Source of the DNA: an uncultured Clostridia bacterium | GTDB taxonomy: Bacteria; Bacillota; Clostridia; Oscillospirales; Ruminococcaceae | DNA length: 64,000 bases | Reading direction: 5' to 3' | Assembly: GCA_947625125.1 (NCBI GenBank) | Contig: CANQNF010000008.1 | Coordinates: forward strand, 1-64,000 | Shown here: piece by piece, positions 1 through 9,733 of the stretch | Layout: each line of letters starts with the position of its first letter | Numbering within the stretch: position 1 is the first letter of the stretch | Made by a program: the position numbers and the translations under genes | Notes under the pieces: generated by a model | Seen by the model: the letters and a program-made list of their open reading frames with translations, nothing else | Database searches by the model: none | What the model was told of the DNA's origin: nothing

Positions 1-869
1 TTGTACGGGTCGCCCTCTCCCTGCGTTTCAATCTCGATTTCGGGATTTGCTATACCGCCGCCCGTGTTGCGGCGGGGTGCTTCGCCCGCTTTGTATCGAC
101 CTGTTGCGCCCGCTCTTTGTGAAAACTTTTCGGCGGAGGTTTCAACCTCGATTTCGTCGTCGCGGAGCGCTGCCATTGTGGAGCGTTCGGGAATAGTGCC
201 GACAAGCGGTGATTTGTACGGGTCGCCCTCTCCCTGCGTTTCAATCTCGATTTCGGGATTTGCTATACCGCCGCCCGTGTTGCGGCGGGGGTGTGTACCC
301 GTGTTATATTGCCCCGTCAATCCTATGTTGTAATGATACGCCGCGGCTTCTATCAAGATTTCGACGACCGTTGACATTTGAAAAATTACTTCGTCCAAAT
401 GTGCGGTTAATCGTTTATAAAACTCCGTCGCTTGCAATATTTCCCGCACATTGGCGGGAGCTTTTGCGTTTGTGAGGTCTAAAATAATTCTGAATCGGTG
501 ATGTGTTCCGCCATATTCAAACCATTCTTCGACCTCCGACGACGGGAATATGCTTCCGAGAGCCGTAACGACGGCGTACTTTGTGCCAAGTCGTTTATGG
601 ACTTTAACACTGTTTTTAATCGTTGAACGTTTGGCTTCTATGGGGTAACTGTCGTCGTACCAATCAATATGTAAATCGTTTGCCAATATATCAAGCGTGT
701 TTTCGTCCAACTCATCAATGCGGGGGTATATTATAGCAACACGGGCGAGCTTTATATTTTCTTGAAGCTCGGTCGCTATTGCCCGCCCCAAAGCAAGCAT
801 ATTTTCGTCGCTTCTAAGGTGGGAGGGGAGCGCTCGCGTAAAATCAATTTCGTATACATTATTATTCAT
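1..869 (-). CDS. Phage tail protein I (P2 GpI-like), partial, runs off left edge
   Basis: Open minus frame from ATG at 869 (overlaps the end of the J gene) to the window edge: MNNNVYEIDFTRALPSHLRSDENMLALGRAIATEL...; directly downstream of baseplate J, as in P2 (J-I). Missing from the ORF track because it is truncated. Confidence 0.8.
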   Translation of the reverse strand, partial: MNNNVYEIDFTRALPSHLRSDENMLALGRAIATELQENIKLARVAIIYPRIDELDENTLDILANDLHIDWYDDSYPIEAKRSTIKNSVKVHKRLGTKYAVVTALGSIFPSSEVEEWFEYGGTHHRFRIILDLTNAKAPANVREILQATEFYKRLTAHLDEVIFQMSTVVEILIEAAAYHYNIGLTGQYNTGTHPRRNTGGGIANPEIEIETQGEGDPYKSPLVGTIPERSTMAALRDDEIEVETSAEKFSQRAGATGRYKAGEAPRRNTGGGIANPEIEIETQGEGDPY

Positions 870-2025
870 TTTCCACGCCTCCGTATATGATGTTGCACCC
901 GCGAACAACCGCAACGGCGTTGTCCTCCACAACCTCAAATACGGGGCTTCTGATTTCGACGCGCTTAATTCCTGAACTCATAGCCAATTCATTTAATTTT
1001 GACGGGTTAATGTCGCGCCCCATATATTCGGTTTGCCATTTTTTATATTCCGCAACCGCTTTTTGCAATTCGGCTTGAATTAAAGCCGCACTGTTTTCGC
1101 GCGGCTTCGGTATATAATAAGTTATGTCGATGTCAAAAGGCTTCGGGTCTGGTGCCGACACTTTAACAAGGTCGGTAAACGGTCGCACATTCTCGGCGTT
1201 TATAGTGTCAAGTATCAATTGTTTCATTTGTTCATCGGGCAATTCCCCGTTTTCAAGCAATACGCGAATATCGGCGACGCCCGGTTCGGGGCTGTACGGC
1301 TTTACGTCCGTTATTCCTGCACTTGCGGTCTTTGTCCAATAAACATATGCGCCGAACGGTCCCGCGGTCGAAAAAGATTCCATACTGTCGCGCAAGCGGC
1401 TGTAAAATGCTTCGTCGGTTTCTCTGTCCGCTCCGCCGTTTGTTGTTGTGGTATTTTCGACGCGCTGATAAAACGGGAAAAGGTCGACAAGCTGTGATAT
1501 TTGCCCCGGCGTAAATCCGTTTCCCCTTGCGCCGATTGTGACTTCCTCGCCCGTTGTCGGGTCTGTTTCGGTTGTTATACATTTTGCCGCGACGTCAACG
1601 TATAAATCGCCCGGCGCGATTGTAGCCGCTTCAACGGTTGCAAAAGTAATTTCCCCGTCAACGGTCGCGCGCGTTCCCGCTGCGATTGTTTGCGCTGAGG
1701 GCTGAACGGCAGAAATATAAAAGCGCAATATCGTTGTTGCGGGCTGTGGCGGTATTCTTTCCGTGTCCTTGAATATTTCCGCGAGGGAATCCAAATATTC
1801 GCCCTCGGCATATCTCGGAACATTCTGTTTTGCTGATTCATTGATTATTACCCGCTCTTGCATAATGATGTCGGCAACCCAATAAATAAACTGTCTTACG
1901 GGGTCGGCGGGGTATAAAGTGCGCTCCGTTATCGCTTCATACGATTTTATCAAATTATTTACAAGCGATTCGGTGTTTGTATCAACAAAACTAATATCGG
2001 GATATTGTCTTACTTTGCTATTCAT
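862..2025 (-). CDS. Baseplate assembly protein J (GpJ/gp47 family)
   Basis: 387 aa; ...GARGNGFTPGQISQLVD...NGGADRETDEAFYSRLRDSMESFSTAGPFGAYVYW typical of the baseplate J family; synteny. Confidence 0.93.
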   Translation of the reverse strand: MNSKVRQYPDISFVDTNTESLVNNLIKSYEAITERTLYPADPVRQFIYWVADIIMQERVIINESAKQNVPRYAEGEYLDSLAEIFKDTERIPPQPATTILRFYISAVQPSAQTIAAGTRATVDGEITFATVEAATIAPGDLYVDVAAKCITTETDPTTGEEVTIGARGNGFTPGQISQLVDLFPFYQRVENTTTTNGGADRETDEAFYSRLRDSMESFSTAGPFGAYVYWTKTASAGITDVKPYSPEPGVADIRVLLENGELPDEQMKQLILDTINAENVRPFTDLVKVSAPDPKPFDIDITYYIPKPRENSAALIQAELQKAVAEYKKWQTEYMGRDINPSKLNELAMSSGIKRVEIRSPVFEVVEDNAVAVVRGCNIIYGGVENE

Positions 2026-2335
2026 TTTTTATTTCAACCTCCAATCGCGGCGACACCTTGCCCGTTAATTCGTCTTTTTCAAAAGTTATGTTTACGATTT
2101 CCGCTCTCGGCTCGTATTCCTCGATTGCGTCGTACAATTCGGACACTAAGACGGCTTCGGCGGCGGGCGTCGGCATATCGAGAAAACGAGAGGATAAACC
2201 AAAATCACGGTTGAGCGGGACGGTGTTTTTGACCGTTTCCAATATCATTGATATATTTTGCAAAACTTCTTCAACGACCGATTCGGGCGCGATATTGATT
2301 TTTTTATCCTCTCCCGCCGTTACTGTATATTTCAT
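2018..2335 (-). CDS. Baseplate wedge protein, GpW/gp25 family
   Basis: 105 aa; VLQNISMILETVKNTVPLNRDFGLSSRFLD..., gp25-like; next to J. Confidence 0.88.
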   Translation of the reverse strand: MKYTVTAGEDKKINIAPESVVEEVLQNISMILETVKNTVPLNRDFGLSSRFLDMPTPAAEAVLVSELYDAIEEYEPRAEIVNITFEKDELTGKVSPRLEVEIKNE

Positions 2336-2339
2336 ATGC

Positions 2340-2741
2340 TTACCTCCCGGCGTAAGCCGTCAAAGAAACATTTACTTTTGCCAACAATAAATTGCCTTTA
2401 TTGTCGAAACGTTCAAGCTCTTTTGACAAGCTCGTAATAACCCACTTGTTTTTTCCGTATGCCTTGTTCCCGATAACGAGCCGCAATATTTTTCCTGCTC
2501 TTTCCGCTGCCAATAGCTTTGTTATTTCTGTCATGGGGTCAACACCCAAATAAACGGATAAAGTCATAGAAAAAGAAATTTTATCGGCGGGAGAGCCGAC
2601 AAATTCAAGTAATTCGTCCTTTAAGTGCCTGTTATGCGAAGCGTATTGCGCCGAGCTTTCCCACCTCATACCGTCAAATGTCTTTATCTGACTGCGAGAA
2701 ACGGAAAATACTATATCGCCCAAACTTCCGATTGTTGCCAC
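2340..2741 (-). CDS. Phage tail protein U (GpU-like)
   Basis: Likely GTG start at 2741 preceded by GGGAGG; VATIGSLGDIVFSVSRSQIKTFDGMRWESSAQYASHNRHLKDELLEFVG resembles GpU. Confidence 0.85.
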   Translation of the reverse strand: MATIGSLGDIVFSVSRSQIKTFDGMRWESSAQYASHNRHLKDELLEFVGSPADKISFSMTLSVYLGVDPMTEITKLLAAERAGKILRLVIGNKAYGKNKWVITSLSKELERFDNKGNLLLAKVNVSLTAYAGR

Positions 2742-2743
2742 GA

Positions 2744-3226
2744 TTAAATACCTCCCAACACAAAACCGTCGCTTTCTCCGTTCGGTAAGAACAAACAAAG
2801 CACGAATTGTCCGATATACGGAAGCCACGGGTAAACTTTGACGGTTTCACGATTTAGCTTATTTTCCAAAACGCCCGTAAGGGCGCAAGAGGAAAGAGCT
2901 TCGGTTTTTTCGTACTTAATAATTTTTTTGTTTTCGATAACATCGGGAACGTCGGTTTTATATGTTTCTCCAAGTCCGAGCTTTCTATCGGCTGAAGCAT
3001 ATTGCGCGCTTAATTCCCACTTGTTTTCTGTCCCGCTCTCCATTACCCATTTTTCAATTGTTATAAGCGGCTGATTTTGAATTATTTTTAACGGTCCCGA
3101 TATAAGCGGTTTCCCCTCCGTGTCGAGCTTGTCGGCAAAAGCAACCCGCGCCGTGCGGTTTTCGACGTCAACCGAACTAACCGTCCCCGTGCGTACAATG
3201 TTTTCAAGTGTTGAATCATGCCCCAT
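2744..3226 (-). CDS. Baseplate assembly protein V (GpV/gp45-like)
   Basis: 160 aa; ...TGTVSSVDVENRTARVAF... and ...PYIGQFVLCLFLPNGESDGFVLGGI typical of GpV. Confidence 0.88.
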   Translation of the reverse strand: MGHDSTLENIVRTGTVSSVDVENRTARVAFADKLDTEGKPLISGPLKIIQNQPLITIEKWVMESGTENKWELSAQYASADRKLGLGETYKTDVPDVIENKKIIKYEKTEALSSCALTGVLENKLNRETVKVYPWLPYIGQFVLCLFLPNGESDGFVLGGI

Positions 3227-3228
3227 AT

Positions 3229-4632
3229 TTAATAATCCTCCAAAACCCGCCGAAGCGTAATTTGCGTTGTGTAGCCGCTTGCGGTGACATTGTGCGTTGC
3301 GGTTTCAATAATATATTTGCCGTCAAATATGCCGTACCCCACAACGTCGATTGTTACGCCCGCCACAAGCCGAACGTCGCCAACAAGCGAAAATTCCGCC
3401 GAATATTCCGCCTTGTTTTTTTGACGTAAACGCTTCATTGCAAGCTGTCGGGCTTCCTCACGGGTCGTTACCTTTTCGTTTATTTCGAGCGTTTGCCCGT
3501 CTTTCGGAGCATTGCGCGGGGTGTATGTATATTCGATTGTTTCTTTTGCCTGCGGGTCTGTATATATAACGTGACTGCTTTTATATTGAGTATCATTTGC
3601 AGACGTGCCGAAGCGGTATGATGTAACGTCGGCTTCGCCGCGCTTGATTTCTCTAATTGTGCTTTTGCTCTCGTATTCGTTTTCATCAAACAATACAATG
3701 ATTTTTGCCGTTACTTTTAGAGAAATTCCCGCGTCTTTACAAAGCCCTTGCAAAAAAACGATGTCGGAGGTCTGTATTTGCTCCCGCCTTGTATATATCG
3801 GGTCGTATGCCGACAAAAACATACAATCCATTCCGTTTTTGCTCGCAATTTCTGACGCAATGGCGGAGAGCTTTATTTTTTCCCACGCTTTCGTTTTCTT
3901 TTCAGTTCGGACGGTTGAGGAATAGGGAAGCGACGTCGCTTTTATTGATATTTGCGTCGGAGGTCCCGAAGCGTCTAAACTGTCAATTTCAAACACTCCG
4001 CAATCAAGCACACGGTCCGCCCCGTCTGATTCCCAATTTTCTTGTACTATGACGGCGGATATTTCAGCGCCTTTAATGCTTTCCCCCGATTCTGTAAGAC
4101 TTGCGGTTTTGTTTTCCGAACTTGTTGCGGCGTTTTTGCTTTGGCTTGCGCCCTCACCTCGGATTTGCTCTTTGTTTACCCACCCGTAAACGTTTGAATT
4201 GCCGCCTATTCCCGAATATGCGCCCCCGATAACGTGGTACGGGTGCAGTGCGTTTTTGGCGATATTTGTTATTTTTGCTTTGCCCGCCGTCCGATTCCCG
4301 CCCTTTGGCGTGTCTGCGACGGAATTGCTGTAATGATTTCCGCCCAAAAATTCAACAATATCTCCCGTTGTATATTCTTCGCTCGAAACGGGGACGGTTG
4401 CGGCTGTGTCCGAATCGGATACGCCGCCGAGCCAACCGCCGAGCCAAACGCCTTCGCGGTCGTCAATGTTGATTTGCAAATCGTCCGTTTTATCTTCCTC
4501 GTGGTCTGTATATGTGAATTGCAAAAGATATTTATTTATATCCTCCGAAACGTCCACGCCGCTGATTTTGACGTGAATTTCGGTACGCCTTGCCAATCCT
4601 CCGTTGCTCATATCGCGCCCCCTCTTTTCCAC
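3229..4632 (-). CDS. Late control protein D-like tail protein (GpD/XkdQ-type) with an inserted SH3-like segment
   Basis: 467 aa (true start may be MSNGG, about 4611); ISGVDVSEDINKYLLQFTYTDHEEDKTDDLQINIDDREGVWLGGW plus an internal GDIVEFLGGNHYSNS...HPYHVIGG...VYGWVNKEQIRG segment. Confidence 0.85.
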   Translation of the reverse strand: MEKRGRDMSNGGLARRTEIHVKISGVDVSEDINKYLLQFTYTDHEEDKTDDLQINIDDREGVWLGGWLGGVSDSDTAATVPVSSEEYTTGDIVEFLGGNHYSNSVADTPKGGNRTAGKAKITNIAKNALHPYHVIGGAYSGIGGNSNVYGWVNKEQIRGEGASQSKNAATSSENKTASLTESGESIKGAEISAVIVQENWESDGADRVLDCGVFEIDSLDASGPPTQISIKATSLPYSSTVRTEKKTKAWEKIKLSAIASEIASKNGMDCMFLSAYDPIYTRREQIQTSDIVFLQGLCKDAGISLKVTAKIIVLFDENEYESKSTIREIKRGEADVTSYRFGTSANDTQYKSSHVIYTDPQAKETIEYTYTPRNAPKDGQTLEINEKVTTREEARQLAMKRLRQKNKAEYSAEFSLVGDVRLVAGVTIDVVGYGIFDGKYIIETATHNVTASGYTTQITLRRVLEDY

Positions 4633-4823
4633 GGCGGCAAGAGTGGGGACGGGGTAGCCTTTATTTCGGGTATTTCAAGCACGATACCCGCGGGAAAAAT
4701 ATACAAATGCCGATATTTTCGGTTATGCGCTATCAACGTATCGGCATACATTTCGCTTCCAAGCGTCTTTTTTGATATTAAATCCCACATATCGCCCGAA
4801 ATTGTTGTATAAGTTTTAGGCAT
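4608..4823 (-). CDS. Tail protein X (GpX, LysM-like)
   Basis: MPKTYTTISGDMWDLISKKTLGSEMYADTLIAHN...FPAGIVLEIPEI. Confidence 0.85.
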   Translation of the reverse strand: MPKTYTTISGDMWDLISKKTLGSEMYADTLIAHNRKYRHLYIFPAGIVLEIPEIKATPSPLLPPWKRGGAI

Positions 4824-7800
4824 AACTCGTCCTCCGCTCTTTTTCTCTTTCCTGCCGCAAAAATTCTTTGAAGCGTTCAATAAGCGCGTCGTTGTTCTTT
4901 TTCAACTTTTCCTCCAAATCGCCCGGTTCTCCGTTTGTGTATATAGTAGGCGAATAATTTATATCGAAATGTACTTCGCCGTACTGCGGAACGGAGGGGC
5001 TTTTCGGAAGCGGTGTTATTGTAATTGGCGCGGGTATCGCTTTATAAGACGCTACAACGCTTTTTACGGCGTTTAACACGTTGCCCGCATAATTTGTCGG
5101 TGAAGCCGTTCCGTCGCTCTTAGACGGCAAAATAGCCGCCTTGACGGCGGTTATAACTTCGCCGAGCTTGTCGAAAAGATTTGCGGGGCGCTTGTCGTCC
5201 GAATTGCCCGGCGTTGTTGGCTTGACCGTTCCGCCGTTTTCTTTTCCGCTCGCCGTATCGCTTTTCTTTGAGCTTGCCGCGTCGCCCGCTCGGTGCGTTG
5301 TCGGCGCGGGATTTGCGGCTTTGGCGGTCGTAATTGCCGCTTTTATTGCCGTTACAATCCCGTCGAGCTTTCCGAGCATTGAAGTCGGTACTTTGTCGTT
5401 TGATGTTGACGGTGTTGTAACGGCTTTTGCGGGCGCTACAACGCTTTTTACGGCGTTTAACACGTTGCCCGCATAATTTGTCGGTGAAGCCGTTCCGCCG
5501 CTCTTAGGCGGCAAAATAGCCGTCTTGACGGCGGTTATCACTTCGCCGAGCTTGTCAAATATTGCCGCCCTGTTTTTGCGCTCCGAATCGGCGGCTTTTT
5601 CGGCGTTCACCTCGGCGCTGCCTGATTTTGCAATAGCTTTCGCCACGTTGATATTTTTAAGTATCTCGCTTGTTTCTGCCGCTGTGAAAACCTTTCGCCC
5701 GCGGGCATTGGCGACGATTTCGCCGCCCTTACCGTTCACATCACCCGCGATAAAGTTGTCGGGGGTGTATTCCGAGCCTTTTTCAAGTTTCGGAATAAGC
5801 GGAATATTTATGCCTTTTCCGCCGACGCCCGGCACCCAATCGGGAATTTTTAGTTTGTTAAGCCCGCTCAAAAATGTATTTATGCCCTCAATAATTAGGT
5901 TAATCGGGAATTTGAACACGGCAACAATTCCGTTAATAATATTTTTGAATATATTTTTGACGCCTTCCCAAGCCTTACCCCAATCGCCCGAAAATACGCC
6001 GACGACAAAATCAATTATGCCTTGCAGTATACCCATTAGAGCGTTTATTACGGGCTTTAATCCCTCAATCGCTGCGCCGAGTACATTGCTGAATAATGTT
6101 GCAAGTGCGCGAACAACGGGCATAAGAGCTTGTAATATCTGCATAAGAACGGGTAATACGGCGTTTACGAGGTCGCTAATCATCGGCAAAAGCATATTTA
6201 GAACGTCGGCAATAATCGGTAACACGCTTTGCGCGATTTGCGTTATTATCGGTAATAAGGTTTCTAAAAGCTGTGCAAATATCGGCAATACCGACGTAAT
6301 AATGTTCGTAAGTAGCGGCGCAAGCGTCGTTATTATATTAAGTATTACGGGCAATAGGCTTTTTACAAGCTCGGCAATTAGCGGGACAATGCTTTGTATA
6401 AGCTGAAGCACAACGGGCAAAATTGCCGTTATGATTTGCCCCAAAAGCGGCGCAAGGGTTTTCGCCGCATTAAGAATTAGCGGCAACATCTCGCTTCCCA
6501 ACTGCTTTAACTGCTCCAACGCCGTTTTAAGAACGGGTTTTAATGCTTCGAAGGCGTCTTTAAGCGGCGCAAGGAATCCCGATATATCGCCGCCGCTTAA
6601 CTTAACAAGAAGTATCGAAAGAGCGGAGATTATAGCTATAATCGGCATTACTTTTCCGAAAAGCCCGCCAAAAAGACTTGTAAGCCCTTTTAACGGTCCG
6701 CCGAGAGCTGCGCCCGCCGCACTTCCGACGCTCTTTAATACGCCGCCGAGCTTTCCGAGCGGTCCCGACGCAATCTTTTTCCCGATATTTCCGAAAACGC
6801 CCGATATTTTACCGCCCACGTTTCCCAACGCGCTTGATACTTTGCTTCCCAATCCTCCGAGCGGCTTTAATAGCTTGCTTTGAATCCCTGCTCCGATTTT
6901 TGAGAACACGCCCGATATTTTACCGCCCGCCAAACTGTCGATTGACTTTCCGACGCCGCCGAAAGAGCTTTTGACACCCTTAAAATAATTTGCGATACTT
7001 TTACCCATTTTGGCAAAAGTACCGCCTCCCGTCGCCGCTTCCGCTGCGCTCTCGGCGATATTGGCTTTGAATCCGATAAGCGTTTTTGCGACTTCCAAAA
7101 AGCCGCCTTTCATGCTGAGTAATCCGAGCTTTCCCGCGACGCTTCCGACTTTGAGAGCCGCAAGCCCGCCGCCGACTTTTACAAGCGACTTTATCAATTC
7201 GGGGTTTGCTTTTACAAATTCGTCAATTTTTCCAATTATGCCCGTGACGTGTTGAACGGCACCCCGCAAATTTGGAATAAACAAATCGCCGATTGTTGTT
7301 GCTAACCCGTCCCAAGCTGATTTTGCAAGCGTTAAGTCCCCGTTAAGGTTGTCTAAGCGTGTTTGCGACATTTTTTCCGCCGAGCCTGTCGCGTTGGCAA
7401 TAGCGTCGGCAAGTTTGTTGTAATCTTCTTCGCTTGAATTAACAATCGAAAGAAGACCCGCCATTGCTGTTTTGCTTGCAAGCATTTCGGCTTCGTGTAC
7501 CTTGCCCGCTTCCGTAAGCCCTTGTAAAGCGTCTTGCACCTCGGCGTATAATTCGCCCTGTGTTTTTAGTTCGCCGTTTTCATCATTCAGGGATATTCCG
7601 AGAGATTCGGCAGTTTCGGATAGATTTTTTTGAACATCGGCAATATCTGAAGCGGACATACCGTTAAACGCTTTACGCACATCGTCGATAATATCTTTTA
7701 AGCTCCGCATTGAGCCGTCCGCGTTTTGCGTGGTAATGGCAAGTGTTGAGCCGTCTTTTTGTGCAACCTCCAAAGTACCCGACAATGCTGTAAAGATTTT

Positions 7801-9030
7801 TCTTAGCGAAGTGCCGCTCTGACTTGCTTTAATGCCCGAATTTGCCATAAGTCCGAGCATTAACGCCGTATCTTCAACGGAGAATCCGAACGCGCCCGCA
7901 AGCGGCGCGGCATATTTGAAAGATTCTCCGAGCAAACCGACGTTTGTATTTGCATTTGCAGAAGTAGCCGCTAAAATATCCGCAAAATACGTTACATTGG
8001 CAACGCCGTTTGTTGTTCCTTTTGCGGATAATCCGAAGGCGGTCATGGCGTCCGTTACAATGTCGGAAACGCTCGCCAAATCTTCGCCGGACGCTGCCGC
8101 CAAGTCCATAACACCTTTAAGCCCGCCGAGCATATCTTCGGTTTTCCAACCTGCCATTGCCATATATTCGAGGGCTTGCCCTGCTTCAACGGCGGTAAAT
8201 TTTGTTGTGGCTCCCATTTCCTTTGCAAGAGCCGTTAATTTCGCCATATCAGCGCCCGAAGCGTTCGATATTGCTTTGACCGTCGACATTTGTTCTTCAA
8301 ATTCGGCGGCGGGTTCGATAAAGCCTTTATAAAAACCCGTTCCCGCTGCCGCCAATACGCCGACTGTCTTTGTTAGCTCGCTTTTAGTGGCTGAAATGGC
8401 TTCTTTGTTTTTTTCGATTGCCGCATTGACGCGCGCGTATTCCTCTTGACTTTTTCTTACGCGGTCATAAGCGGATTTTAATTTGTCTGTTTCCTGAGTA
8501 AGTTTATTTGTATTTACACCCGCCGCGCCGAGCGTTTGCGACAACGCGGAGAGTTTGTTTTCCTCCTGCTCAATCTTTTGCGTTGCGTTGGCGGTGGCGG
8601 TTTCATTTGCTTTAATCTGCCGTTCAAGGCTGTTTTTCTTTCCCGTCGTTTGTTCAAGCTCTTTTTGCAACTTGTCGTGTTCCGCTTCGAGCTTTTTATA
8701 TGTTTCAACGTCTTTTGCGGCGGCTTGATTCTCTTTTGCCTTTGCGACGGCGGCTTGCAATTCCTTTTCTTTTGTCAAAGTTTGTGCAAGCTCATTTTGT
8801 AATGAATCGTGCTTTTTTGTATAGTCCTGAACTTTGGCTTTTGTTGCGTTGATTGCTTCTTGCGTTTTCTGATACGCGGAAATATCGCCTTGAACTTTTT
8901 TTACGCTTTCAAGCGTACTTTGCATTTTCCGCGCGGTGTTCATAGCGGATTGAAACGCTGAGTTAAAGTTTGAGCCGAGAGCCGCCGACAATTTTAATGA
9001 TAATTCGTATTCTTTGCGTCCTGCCGCCAT
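4816..9030 (-). CDS. Phage tail tape measure protein
   Basis: 1404 aa; N-terminal coiled coil, TP901-type core (FEEQMSTVKAISNASGADMAKLTALAKEMGATTKFTAVEAGQALEYMAMAGW), hydrophobic repeats, repetitive C-terminus. Confidence 0.95.
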   Translation of the reverse strand: MAAGRKEYELSLKLSAALGSNFNSAFQSAMNTARKMQSTLESVKKVQGDISAYQKTQEAINATKAKVQDYTKKHDSLQNELAQTLTKEKELQAAVAKAKENQAAAKDVETYKKLEAEHDKLQKELEQTTGKKNSLERQIKANETATANATQKIEQEENKLSALSQTLGAAGVNTNKLTQETDKLKSAYDRVRKSQEEYARVNAAIEKNKEAISATKSELTKTVGVLAAAGTGFYKGFIEPAAEFEEQMSTVKAISNASGADMAKLTALAKEMGATTKFTAVEAGQALEYMAMAGWKTEDMLGGLKGVMDLAAASGEDLASVSDIVTDAMTAFGLSAKGTTNGVANVTYFADILAATSANANTNVGLLGESFKYAAPLAGAFGFSVEDTALMLGLMANSGIKASQSGTSLRKIFTALSGTLEVAQKDGSTLAITTQNADGSMRSLKDIIDDVRKAFNGMSASDIADVQKNLSETAESLGISLNDENGELKTQGELYAEVQDALQGLTEAGKVHEAEMLASKTAMAGLLSIVNSSEEDYNKLADAIANATGSAEKMSQTRLDNLNGDLTLAKSAWDGLATTIGDLFIPNLRGAVQHVTGIIGKIDEFVKANPELIKSLVKVGGGLAALKVGSVAGKLGLLSMKGGFLEVAKTLIGFKANIAESAAEAATGGGTFAKMGKSIANYFKGVKSSFGGVGKSIDSLAGGKISGVFSKIGAGIQSKLLKPLGGLGSKVSSALGNVGGKISGVFGNIGKKIASGPLGKLGGVLKSVGSAAGAALGGPLKGLTSLFGGLFGKVMPIIAIISALSILLVKLSGGDISGFLAPLKDAFEALKPVLKTALEQLKQLGSEMLPLILNAAKTLAPLLGQIITAILPVVLQLIQSIVPLIAELVKSLLPVILNIITTLAPLLTNIITSVLPIFAQLLETLLPIITQIAQSVLPIIADVLNMLLPMISDLVNAVLPVLMQILQALMPVVRALATLFSNVLGAAIEGLKPVINALMGILQGIIDFVVGVFSGDWGKAWEGVKNIFKNIINGIVAVFKFPINLIIEGINTFLSGLNKLKIPDWVPGVGGKGINIPLIPKLEKGSEYTPDNFIAGDVNGKGGEIVANARGRKVFTAAETSEILKNINVAKAIAKSGSAEVNAEKAADSERKNRAAIFDKLGEVITAVKTAILPPKSGGTASPTNYAGNVLNAVKSVVAPAKAVTTPSTSNDKVPTSMLGKLDGIVTAIKAAITTAKAANPAPTTHRAGDAASSKKSDTASGKENGGTVKPTTPGNSDDKRPANLFDKLGEVITAVKAAILPSKSDGTASPTNYAGNVLNAVKSVVASYKAIPAPITITPLPKSPSVPQYGEVHFDINYSPTIYTNGEPGDLEEKLKKNNDALIERFKEFLRQEREKERRTSYA

Positions 9031-9091
9031 GTTGTCACCCCTTCCGATAAAATGTATCGAGCGGGGAACGGTCCCCGCTCGACGAAGCGCC

Positions 9092-9675
9092 TTATTTTAT
9101 TTTTTGGCTTTTATAATCCTCGTTGATTGCTTCAGTTATGTTGTCACGCCAATATAAAAATTCGCTCAAAGGCAACGACGCATAAAATGTTATCGGCGTA
9201 TATGTTACCTTTGCAAGACGGTAAAACTCTTTGGCAAACCAACCTTTGGGGGCTTTTAATACCCCAAGTCGATTAAAAAATTACGGACGGCATTTGTGAT
9301 TATGTTGAACTCCCGAATCGGCAAAGCCGCAATTACGTCGCTCCCGACGCCCGACGCGCGGCTTGCTAACTTGCTTTGGAAGTTGCGGGACATAAGCGGG
9401 TCGATTGCATACTCGCTATTAGCCAACATCTCGTTTTCAACGGCAATCATATCGTTGCCCGTCAACCTCTTAAAATAGAAATTGAGAGAAACATATTTTT
9501 TGCCCTCATAAGTGAACGGCTCGGCGAATTTATGCACATAGACGTCTTGCGCGCCCTCTGCGGCTTTTTGCTTTCCGCCTTGTTTATCGGTCATTGTGAT
9601 TTCTTTTTCGCTTTCTGCGGCGTTTTCTGCGCTCTCTGCGGCTGTAATATCTTTTACTTCTTCGTTGGTGTTCAT
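9092..9675 (-). CDS. Predicted -1 frameshift product of the tail assembly chaperone (E+E'-type fusion, ~194 aa)
   Basis: Heptamer T_TTT_TTA in correct phase (plus 9274-9280), 6-nt spacer, then TTGGGG-N10-CCCCAA hairpin; -1 frame continues NRLGVLKAPKGWFAKEFYRLAKVTYTPITFYASLPLSEFLYWRDNITEAINEDYKSQKIK* to 9092. Join: complement(9092..9274,9274..9675). Confidence 0.85.
9256..9675 (-). CDS. Phage tail assembly chaperone, zero-frame product (P2 gpE-like position)
   Basis: 139 aa ORF between tail tube and tape measure genes; ends ...AVRNFLIDLGY*. Confidence 0.85.
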   Translation of the reverse strand: MNTNEEVKDITAAESAENAAESEKEITMTDKQGGKQKAAEGAQDVYVHKFAEPFTYEGKKYVSLNFYFKRLTGNDMIAVENEMLANSEYAIDPLMSRNFQSKLASRASGVGSDVIAALPIREFNIITNAVRNFLIDLGY

Positions 9676-9733
9676 ATATAAACCTCCATAATTTTTTTGA
9701 TAGAATAATCGGCGGGAAATTCCCGCCGATTGT

